A stretch of DNA of 64,000 bases from Cypionkella sp. (lineage in GTDB: Bacteria; Pseudomonadota; Alphaproteobacteria; Rhodobacterales; Rhodobacteraceae): contig JALRIN010000004.1 of the NCBI GenBank assembly GCA_023255415.1, positions 1 through 64,000 of the forward strand, in the 5' to 3' direction. Numbering within the stretch: the stretch's first letter is position 1; the number at the start of each line of letters is the position of its first letter. A model generated the notes under the pieces. The model was not told where the DNA came from, made no database searches, and saw only the letters and a list, made by a program, of their open reading frames with translations. The position numbers and the translations under genes were made by a program. Shown one piece after another: positions 25,262-32,142 of this stretch.

Positions 25262-26560
25262 CTAAGTATTGAGAAGGCTCTCTCTTGAAACAAACCAAAA
25301 GCAAATATACAGTATCAATATATTTATAAAGAATTGCATAATGAGTGTTCTTATCTCGCCTATATAAAAAGTATTCGCAGATAAAATTGAGATGTAGAAG
25401 GATAGTAAAGGACTGGATACTAGCCTTATATATCTCAAATTTTTAAACATGTAATAAAGATATCGATATAAAATCCCCATTATAAAAACACCAAAATAAG
25501 ACATCTGTGCATATCCAAAAGCAAGATATCCTGTGGGAATAATTGAAGATTTAAAACCTAAAAATGCTTCGGTATTGTAGTAGCTCAGAGAAGGTCCGGT
25601 GTCATATCCGAATATCCGAAAATAAAATAAGGGCCCCTGAAGAAAATCATAGAACCACCTGAAATCTGAAAGATTAAGTAATGCATCTATTTGAAAGAGC
25701 GACACCATTGGGTGCCCAAAGTTATTCAAATATGAATCAATATTGATGGAGCTTTGGAGGATTTCAGATAGATCTGGAATTTCTATCCCAGTTGCAATTG
25801 CAAATATAAGGAATTTTCCACTCAAGATGATCGGAAATATCATAATGACAAAAATAGGAGCTAACAGTGTAATCTTCGATATATTGATTTTAAAAAAATA
25901 AATGACGAAAATACATATTGCAACTGCAGCGTTAAAGCGACCAGACGATGCCCAAAATGTCAAAATCATAAGACCAAACAGAAGTGCTAATGTGCAGTAG
26001 CGCCATCGTAGGTGGTCAGCAATAAAAATTGCTGCAAAATAAATTCCTCCAGTGGTAATATTTATCAAAACCGTCAGATGATTGCCGGTTAAGATTCCAG
26101 CCCGAATTTCATATTCTTCTTGAACACTTGGATTTAAGTGCCAAGAAATAATCCTAAATATTGCTGCAAAAACAATAAGAAAAGCTGCTCGATTTATTGA
26201 AATGTCGTCCACTCTAGGAGCCAAAAGGTGAATTCCTGACTTAATTGAAGTTGAATGCTTCACAAGTTTTGTGGCAACGATAATATCCTTTAAGAAAAAA
26301 CCTAAAATAAAAAAACATAATGAAAGTCCAATCAAAAGCCAAACGCCTAAATATTCATGATATCTCTTTCCAAGATAAGTAAAGTCGCGTTGAAAGGCAC
26401 AAATAAGCGCTGGTAATATATAGAATGAAATCAAAAATAAAATAGAGAATCTAATAAAGTCTTGGTCAGAACTGTCAGGATAATATACATAAACTGATAT
26501 CAGAAGCAGAGCTGAAATACATATAAGTGCGATTCCAATATCATTCGAATTAAATAACAT
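25262..26560 (-). CDS. Wzy-like polysaccharide polymerase (multi-pass membrane protein)
   Basis: 432 residues, overwhelmingly hydrophobic, with about ten predicted transmembrane helices and a large soluble loop around residues 260-340. This topology, the low sequence conservation and the position between glycosyltransferases fit an O-antigen/capsule repeat-unit polymerase. No diagnostic motif supports the call beyond topology and context. Very AT-rich coding sequence indicates recent foreign origin. The start overlaps the asparagine synthase stop by 11 bases. Confidence 0.65.
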   Translation of the reverse strand: MLFNSNDIGIALICISALLLISVYVYYPDSSDQDFIRFSILFLISFYILPALICAFQRDFTYLGKRYHEYLGVWLLIGLSLCFFILGFFLKDIIVATKLVKHSTSIKSGIHLLAPRVDDISINRAAFLIVFAAIFRIISWHLNPSVQEEYEIRAGILTGNHLTVLINITTGGIYFAAIFIADHLRWRYCTLALLFGLMILTFWASSGRFNAAVAICIFVIYFFKINISKITLLAPIFVIMIFPIILSGKFLIFAIATGIEIPDLSEILQSSINIDSYLNNFGHPMVSLFQIDALLNLSDFRWFYDFLQGPLFYFRIFGYDTGPSLSYYNTEAFLGFKSSIIPTGYLAFGYAQMSYFGVFIMGILYRYLYYMFKNLRYIRLVSSPLLSFYISILSANTFYIGEIRTLIMQFFINILILYICFWFVSRESLLNT

Positions 26561-28487
26561 TTACAATCTCAGATTCCTGCTCAAGCCAATTCTGAAACAT
26601 TAAAATCGTCCATAATTGGTGATGCCAGCGTCTTGCTCCGGACTCATGCTGATCCCAGAGCTTCCGAACTTGGGTCACATTGAAATATCCTTGCTGATGA
26701 AGTTTAACAGGATCAAGTAGTGCCTCGGCCCACTCCCGCAGAGGGCCAGAAAGCCATGTTGCAATCGGAACGCTGAATCCCTTTTTAGGCTTATCAATTA
26801 ATGGCAGGGGTAGGTAGGTCTGAAGAACCTGCCGAACAATCCATTTGGATTTTCCGTCACGAAACTTTAAGTCGTTTGGAATACTCCATGCAAACTCAAC
26901 TATGTTATGATCTAAAAAGGGCACCCGTGCTTCTAAACCCACAGACATTGTTGCGCGATCGACCTTGGCTAAAATATCTCCTGGAAGATAACTGATCGCG
27001 TCAAGATACATCATTCTGTCACGCAGGTCTGAAAGTGGGGGCCAGGATTCTGCTTTAGAAAGAAGAGAGTCTGCTTCACAACCACTTACAAGAAGATCAG
27101 TCGGTGAATGAAACTGCGATACAATTTCACGATAAAGATGATCAGAGTCATAAACGGCACAGATCTCGCCGATTTTCGACAATTTATCGCCAACTCTAAC
27201 GGTATTCCCTTTTCCCACTAGGTAACTTAAAATATTATCGATGTGAGATGCCGGTATGTTTTGTAATCCTGAGCCCATGTTGCGGCGCAATGGTTCTGGG
27301 AAATACTGAAGGGCTTTTAGGAACGCATTGCCGCTTTGATAGCGTCTGTAACCGCAAAAAAGTTCATCGGCGCCATCCCCTGTCAGCACGACACTCGACT
27401 TAGACTTCGCTAATTTTGCTAAAATAACAGCGGGAAGTTGCGAAGAATCTGCAAAAGGCTCATCCCAAATTTCTGCAAGAGAGGGAATAACATCAAGTGC
27501 CTTTCTGGCGGTGAGACGGAGCTCGGTGTGATCTGTGCCCAGGTGCTGCGCAACAGCCTTTGCGCCATCCGCCTCGTTAAACTCCGCACTGTCAAATCCA
27601 ATTGTGAAAGTTTTAACTGGACGTGCAGTTTGAGCTTGCATCAGGGCCACGACCAAAGAAGAATCAATCCCTCCTGATAAAAAGGCGCCAAGTGGCACCT
27701 CTGCTTGCATCTGCATCCCAACCGCGCGGGTGAGATTTGCTTCAAGCTCTGCAACTAACACCGAAGGATCGTCGCTTCGCCGCGGCTTCTGGGTGACCGA
27801 TGCCAAATCCCAATAGGGCTGCGCTGTGCCAGCGACGCCGTCGCTGACCTCAAGCCAATGCGCGGGTCGAAGTTTAAAGAATCCATGATAAATGCAATGA
27901 GGATCTGGCACATAGCCATGGCGAAGGTATAAGGCCATAACATTTCGATCTATTCCGCCACGCCAGTCGGGATGGGCCTTTAGGGCCTTGAGTTCTGAAC
28001 CAAAAACGAAGGCATTTCCGGATTTTCCATAAAAGAGTGGCTTTTCCCCAATGCGATCGCGCGCCAGGAATAGACTGCGCGAGCGATGATCCCACAGTGC
28101 CAAGGCAAACATGCCTGTCAGCCGCGGTAGGCTAGCGGAAAGTCCCCACTGGCAGATGGCGGCAAGAAGCACCTCGGTATCCGAATGCCCTTTCCACGGT
28201 GTGGACCACCCTGCACGCTTCAGTTCCATTTTCAATTGGGCATAATTGTATATTTCACCATTAAAAACAAGTACATAGCGACCGTCTCTGGAATGCATCG
28301 GCTGCGCACCAGCCTTGCTCTGATCAACGATTGACAGCCTTCGATGCCCAAGGGCAATGCCGGCCGAAGCATCGATCCAACCGCTGTAAGAATCTGGTCC
28401 CCGATGGCGTAGGCGGTCGGCCATCACCCTTACCACCCGTTCCGAGACTGGAGCTGATTGGGAAAAATAACCCGCTATTCCGCACAT
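26550..28487 (-). CDS. asnB: asparagine synthase (glutamine-hydrolysing), AsnB type
   Basis: Transfers ammonia from glutamine to an acyl-adenylate, classically aspartate. The N-terminal glutaminase starts with the catalytic Cys2 (MCGIAGYFSQ), followed by RHRGPDS and VFNGEIYNYAQL. The synthetase domain has the PP-loop LSGGIDSSLVVAL near residue 260 and LTGDGADELFCGYRRY. At 645 residues the length is normal. AsnB-like enzymes are common in polysaccharide loci, where they may amidate sugar acids; that is more likely here than general asparagine supply, but it is inference. It overlaps the upstream GT4 gene by 13 bases. Confidence 0.92.
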   Translation of the reverse strand: MCGIAGYFSQSAPVSERVVRVMADRLRHRGPDSYSGWIDASAGIALGHRRLSIVDQSKAGAQPMHSRDGRYVLVFNGEIYNYAQLKMELKRAGWSTPWKGHSDTEVLLAAICQWGLSASLPRLTGMFALALWDHRSRSLFLARDRIGEKPLFYGKSGNAFVFGSELKALKAHPDWRGGIDRNVMALYLRHGYVPDPHCIYHGFFKLRPAHWLEVSDGVAGTAQPYWDLASVTQKPRRSDDPSVLVAELEANLTRAVGMQMQAEVPLGAFLSGGIDSSLVVALMQAQTARPVKTFTIGFDSAEFNEADGAKAVAQHLGTDHTELRLTARKALDVIPSLAEIWDEPFADSSQLPAVILAKLAKSKSSVVLTGDGADELFCGYRRYQSGNAFLKALQYFPEPLRRNMGSGLQNIPASHIDNILSYLVGKGNTVRVGDKLSKIGEICAVYDSDHLYREIVSQFHSPTDLLVSGCEADSLLSKAESWPPLSDLRDRMMYLDAISYLPGDILAKVDRATMSVGLEARVPFLDHNIVEFAWSIPNDLKFRDGKSKWIVRQVLQTYLPLPLIDKPKKGFSVPIATWLSGPLREWAEALLDPVKLHQQGYFNVTQVRKLWDQHESGARRWHHQLWTILMFQNWLEQESEIVNVI

Positions 28488-29611
28488 TGCTGCCGCCTAG
28501 CTATCAGCCCCTCATAAAGTTTGGTGTACTTCGCGACAGCGGACGCGCTCGAGAAAGTCGTCTCGATCCTGGTTCGCGCCGCATCGCCACGTTTTGACAA
28601 CTCGTTCGGTGGCGTTAAGAGTACATTTCTAAGTGCCGCAGCAAGAGCCTCAGGATCTTCGCGTGGCACCACCCACCCCGTCTCGCCAACAATCATTTCA
28701 GCATCACCAGCATCCGTTGTGATACACGGAACGCCACAAGCCATCGCTTCACCGAGCACGTTCGGAAAACCTTCTGACCTCGAGGTCAGGCACAGAAAAT
28801 CAAAGGCTGGAATAATCGCAGCAAGATCTGACTGATCACCTAGGAAAGTCAAATTCTGTTCTGGAAACCCATGTGGCATCGCGGCCTTCAAATCGGCGCC
28901 GATCAGAACAAAATGTGGAAGTGGCCTAGTCGCCCGAAGCCGCGATATAGCGCTGAAAAGCGTTTTCAAATCCTTCTGTGGATGATTGCGGCCAATATAC
29001 CCTACCACCTGCGCTTTAGAGGGAAGATGGATGGCTTTACGTGCAGCTTCACGTTTAGACGGACTTGGTTGCCATTCAAGGAGATTAAATCCATTTGGAA
29101 TAACCTGGGCGCGTTGATCAAGAAAACCAAACTTCATATGTTGCGAACGAGCATTCGAAGAATTGTATAAGATAGAATCAGGAACTGCAGACATCAATTT
29201 AAGGAGCTGCAGCAAGGCGTGTGTTGATCTGCCAATGTCGCCATAAGATCCAACCGCGCATCGAATATTCCATACCAGAATTGGCCTAGCAGGTAGAATG
29301 AAGCTTCCAAGCGTAGCAGCAAGATTTCCATGATACATCCAACCCTGTAATATATTTGGCGGATCTTCTGACAAATTTTGCATAAGGCGTCTTAAGCCGC
29401 CAAAACTCAGTCGGCCTCGATTTAATTTGATTGTTGTTACAGGAACTCCAAGTTCGACGAAGCGCGCGCCATATACACCTTCATCCATGAGCGAAATGAC
29501 CCGGTTTTGGAAGTGGTCTTGGAGGCCGTTTGTAAGAAGAGTATGAAGTGCTCGTTCTGCACCCCCTCGATTGAGCCCAGTAACTATATGGCAAAGCTGC
29601 ATCTGTGACAT
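28475..29611 (-). CDS. glycosyltransferase family 4
   Basis: A 378-residue GT-B glycosyltransferase. The N-terminus carries HIVTGLNRGGAERAL, a common GT4 acceptor-domain motif, and the C-terminal domain has VGYIGRNHPQKDLKTLFSA and the retaining EX7E signature (SRSEGFPNVLGEAMACGVP). Start ATG 29611 follows a GTG that could also serve. It sits in the minus-strand operon between the acyltransferase and asnB. The acceptor and donor sugars cannot be read from the sequence. Confidence 0.88.
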   Translation of the reverse strand: MSQMQLCHIVTGLNRGGAERALHTLLTNGLQDHFQNRVISLMDEGVYGARFVELGVPVTTIKLNRGRLSFGGLRRLMQNLSEDPPNILQGWMYHGNLAATLGSFILPARPILVWNIRCAVGSYGDIGRSTHALLQLLKLMSAVPDSILYNSSNARSQHMKFGFLDQRAQVIPNGFNLLEWQPSPSKREAARKAIHLPSKAQVVGYIGRNHPQKDLKTLFSAISRLRATRPLPHFVLIGADLKAAMPHGFPEQNLTFLGDQSDLAAIIPAFDFLCLTSRSEGFPNVLGEAMACGVPCITTDAGDAEMIVGETGWVVPREDPEALAAALRNVLLTPPNELSKRGDAARTRIETTFSSASAVAKYTKLYEGLIARRQQCAE

Positions 29612-29681
29612 CACTCAATTCCGAACCATATACAGGATTACTGTCTAATATTTAATAATAAACAATTTAAAGAGGGGGATT

Positions 29682-30233
29682 TTATAATAAAATTAAATTT
29701 TTTCTATCCGCGAATTTCACATCTTTCGCAAATTTCAAAACATTACTTTTGTTTTTGTTTTGATACTTTGATAGGTCCTGGATAACTTTAGCTGGATTCC
29801 CCGCGATAACTACATTATTTGGAAATATACCTTTAACAACTGCGCCGGCGCCGATTATAGAATTATTGCCAATCTGAGTGTTTGGAAGAATTATAGATCC
29901 CATCCCTATAAACACATTATCACCAATTTGAATGCGACCAAAGCTTGACATATTTGAGTAAACTTCATCAATCGATAGGCCATCAGCAATAAATGGAACT
30001 TGAATAGCCCCATCGTGGCAAACAAAGCAGACGTTATTTGTAATAAGGCAACTCTTTCCAATTGATATCAAATACGGTTCTGTTCCAAAACTATGGCGCC
30101 CAACAAATTTTGTTTTTTCTCCTACTTTCATCCCCTGCAACATTGCCAATTTTTGGGATGCTAAATTGAGAAGTCTTCGAAGATAAATTGGAGAAAAAAC
30201 AAATTGTTTAAAATTTCTTTTGAGTATAATCAT
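29682..30233 (-). CDS. hexapeptide-repeat acyltransferase (WcaF/LbetaH type)
   Basis: A 183-residue sugar O-acetyltransferase candidate built on a left-handed beta-helix: IGDNVFIGMGSIILPNTQIG, NSIIGAGAVVKGIFPNNVVI and the closing GNPAKVI, followed by a basic tail. These enzymes acetylate hydroxyls of glycan repeat units with acetyl-CoA. Its ATG overlaps the flippase stop (ATGA), so it was the second gene of the operon before the IS event. AT-rich like its neighbours. Confidence 0.82.
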   Translation of the reverse strand: MIILKRNFKQFVFSPIYLRRLLNLASQKLAMLQGMKVGEKTKFVGRHSFGTEPYLISIGKSCLITNNVCFVCHDGAIQVPFIADGLSIDEVYSNMSSFGRIQIGDNVFIGMGSIILPNTQIGNNSIIGAGAVVKGIFPNNVVIAGNPAKVIQDLSKYQNKNKSNVLKFAKDVKFADRKNLILL

Positions 30234-30766
30234 GCCTCATCAACTGCGTTTGTTAATATCAGAACTTGATACCAGTAATATGTTTCTTGTATCATCACAC
30301 TAAATAAAAAGGCAAGAAAGAAGCTGGCTAAGCCTTGGTGATAAGTAAGAAACAGGATAATGAAGTTACTAATAATTCTAGCTAATGTGCCATAAAGAAC
30401 TTTAAACTCCTGATTCTTCATATTTAGCAACATTCCGTTTGAACCAAATCCAGTCTGAATTAGAGCAGCCACCATTAATAATCGCAGATAAAACGCTGAT
30501 TTTTCACTTCGGTCCTGATATAAGAATTCTATAAGAGGTTCAGCAAACACCGCAGTCATTAAAGTATATGGGATTAAAAAAATCAAAGTATAATTACGAC
30601 CCATGTTTCGCGCCATTAATAAACCAAAACCAAATTTTTGCGAAAACTTTGAGGCTAGATAGAAGTCCATCGTTAGTGCCGTAAACTGCACTGGTGCAAT
30701 CAATCGAAATATTGCATTTAACGTTGCGATGTCGTAATTGCTCAGAATAAAAGTTGCAATAACTAG
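30230..30766 (-). pseudogene. Wzx-type flippase, C-terminal fragment cut by IS element
   Basis: About 178 codons encode the C-terminal half of a multi-pass MATE/Wzx-like polysaccharide exporter (five to six hydrophobic helices; motifs such as LIAPVQFTALTMDFYLASKFSQKFG and GMLLNMKNQEFKVLYGTLAR). Intact flippases have about 400-480 residues, so more than half is missing. Similarity ends exactly at the CTAG next to the IS inverted repeat. The frame continues into the IS end, where an ATG at 30790 (MKRERVLTL) could start a hybrid peptide. The missing half is not on the other side of the IS, so sequence was lost as well as interrupted. Confidence 0.8.
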
Positions 30767-30786
30767 GGTCAGGACTCGTTCTCGTT

Positions 30787-31224
30787 TCATAGCCAGAACA
30801 TGACTGTTGCGGCGAGTGCTATGGCAGAGAGGAAGACTTTCGGGCACCTGTCGTAACGCGTGGCAACGCGTCGCCAGTCTTTCAGACGCCCGAACATGAT
30901 CTCGATCCTGTTGCGTCGTTTGTAGCGGCGCTTGTCGTGCTTGATGGGCTTGCCGCGTGACTTCCGGCCCGGGATGCAGGGCTTTATCCCCTTGTCTTTC
31001 AACGCTTCTCTGAACCAGTCGGCGTCATAGCCGCGGTCGGCCAGCAGCCAATCCGCCTTTGGCAGACTATCCAGAAGGGCCGCCGCACCCGTGTAGTCGC
31101 TGATCTGGCCTGCCGTGATGAAGAAGCGGATCGGGCGACCCTCGGCATCCGTGACGGCGTGCAGCTTTGTGTTCATGCCGCCCTTGGTCCGGCCGATCAG
31201 GCGGCCCTTTTGATCGTCAGCCCC
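30787..31224 (-). CDS. IS5-family transposase, downstream frame (OrfB)
   Basis: This frame carries the rest of the DDE transposase: GRTKGGMNTKLHAVTDAEGRP, the second catalytic aspartate in LLADRGYDADWF, and the glutamate in the RNRIEIMFGRLKDWRRVATRYDR signature. No start of its own is convincing; it is most likely expressed as a -1 fusion with OrfA at the G7 run. The open frame extends upstream to 31416 in shadow of OrfA. The TGA stop lies 20 bases inside the left end of the IS. Confidence 0.88.
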   Translation of the reverse strand, partial: GADDQKGRLIGRTKGGMNTKLHAVTDAEGRPIRFFITAGQISDYTGAAALLDSLPKADWLLADRGYDADWFREALKDKGIKPCIPGRKSRGKPIKHDKRRYKRRNRIEIMFGRLKDWRRVATRYDRCPKVFLSAIALAATVMFWL

Positions 31225-31556
31225 CCCTTTTTCGACCGCAGGCTGGTCGCCGTGCGGTGTGCCTTCAGATAGGTGGCATCGATCATCACTGTCTTCGGAA
31301 CGGCCGCCTCTGCCGCCAGACCTTCCATCATCCGGGCGAAGACGCCCTTGTCGCCCCATCGCTTCCACCGGTTGTAGAGGGTCTTCGGCGGGCCATACTC
31401 CCGGGGCGCATCGCACCAGCGCAAGCCATTGCGATTGATGAAGATAATGCCACTCAGCACGCGACGGTCATCGACGCGTGGCTTGCCATGGCTCTTGGGA
31501 AAGAAGGGTTCCAGACGCGCCATCTGTGCGTCCGTCAGCCAGAAAAGGTTGCTCAT
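31197..31556 (-). CDS. IS5-family transposase, upstream frame (OrfA)
   Basis: The first transposase frame, about 119 residues from ATG 31556 (MSNLFWLTD); the frame is open a little further upstream. It has the DUF4096-like N-terminus typical of IS427-group IS5 elements (DAQMARLEPFFPKSHGKPRVDDRRVLSGI, NGLRWCDAPREYGPPKTLYNRWKRW) and the first catalytic aspartate in VMIDATYLKAH. The frame ends 24 bases after an A5G7 run at 31232-31221. A -1 shift on that run continues into OrfB to make full-length transposase. Confidence 0.88.
   Translation of the reverse strand: MSNLFWLTDAQMARLEPFFPKSHGKPRVDDRRVLSGIIFINRNGLRWCDAPREYGPPKTLYNRWKRWGDKGVFARMMEGLAAEAAVPKTVMIDATYLKAHRTATSLRSKKGGLTIKRAA
31221..31232 (-). 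other. -1 frameshift/slippage site of IS transposase
   Basis: Read on the minus strand the sequence is AAAAAGGGGGGG. In the OrfA frame the last seven bases are G_GGG_GGG, an ideal -1 slippery heptamer; re-pairing one base back enters the OrfB frame with continuous transposase similarity. Transcript slippage on the same run would do the same. Confidence 0.7.
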
Positions 31557-31621
31557 TGATCGGTCTCCTTGCGGAGCCTGAATCACGCCGCAAGCGCAAG
31601 TTCAATGGGTCCTGAACCTAG

Positions 31622-31767
31622 TACCTATACTCTAGCAGAGATGCCTATTCTTACTCCCTATCTGCTATCTCGCCCAATCTTAATCTTAACCTTAGCATTT
31701 GCAGTTTATACCTATCGCGACGCCTAAGTTAGCATGATGATTTTTAAAAGAAGTCGATATTCTCTTA
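31622..31767. other. non-coding stretch between IS and integrase remnant
   Basis: About 145 AT-rich bases. The minus-strand frame that would continue the flippase N-terminus is closed by a TAG four codons from the IS, and no flippase-like residues were found in any frame. No feature is recognised. Confidence 0.3.
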
Positions 31768-32061
31768 TTATTTTTGGATACTCTTTGCTTTGTAAATCTG
31801 AGTCAGCTGCAGCCTAAGCAGCTCATCAAACTCACCCTTTTCGGCTGCTGTCTTCAAGTGCGTCAAAACAGTCGGTAGTTCAGCCTTGCTGTTCACCACA
31901 ATTGCATTCTTGCCCTTAAGGCTTTTGTAGATGTATTTTCTGCTGCCAGCATAAAGACGCACTTAAAACACGCCTTTGCGTGAGAACAGCAGCACCCTGC
32001 CGTCTAGCAATTTTTCTTCAAACTCGCCGTCTGTTTTGCCTGACAATTCCCTAACAGCCTA
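31768..32061 (-). pseudogene. probable tyrosine integrase N-terminal remnant with nonsense codon
   Basis: One minus-strand frame reads ELSGKTDGEFEEKLLDGRVL, then LFSRKGVF, then a TAA at 31963-31965, then on in the same frame VRLYAGSRKYIYKSLKGKN and a charged helical stretch to 31768. The pattern of a short beta-rich segment ending in RKYIYKSLK resembles the arm-type N-terminus of phage/genomic-island integrases, with CAA probably mutated to TAA. No catalytic domain follows. The call is tentative. It lies between an IS and secA, at the edge of the AT-rich glycan locus. Confidence 0.35.
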
Positions 32062-32100
32062 TGCTTAGAGCACATTTGCATAACAATTGCATAACGTTTT

Positions 32101-32137
32101 TGGCTTAGTAAGTGAATGCTAAGCCATTGTTTTTATT
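32101..32137 (+). terminator. hairpin with T-tract near the secA 3' end
   Basis: TGGCTTAG (32101-32108) and its complement CTAAGCCA (32119-32126) enclose a 10-base loop and are followed by TTGTTTTTATT on the plus strand. The minus-strand side is A-rich, so it does not look like a normal secA terminator. It may belong to the lost mobile element. Confidence 0.4.
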
Positions 32138-32142
32138 GTATT

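Larger units (their letters stand above)
30767..31617 (-). mobile_element. IS5-family insertion sequence (851 bp)
   Basis: The element is bounded by imperfect inverted repeats: GGTCAGGACTCGTT at 30767-30780 and, read inward from the other end, GTTCAGGACCCATT at 31617-31604 (11 of 14 match). Identical CTAG tetranucleotides flank it (30763-30766 and 31618-31621), the target duplication expected for IS5-type insertion into YTAR-like sites. Inside are two overlapping transposase frames joined by a homopolymer slippery site. It appears complete and possibly active. Confidence 0.88.
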
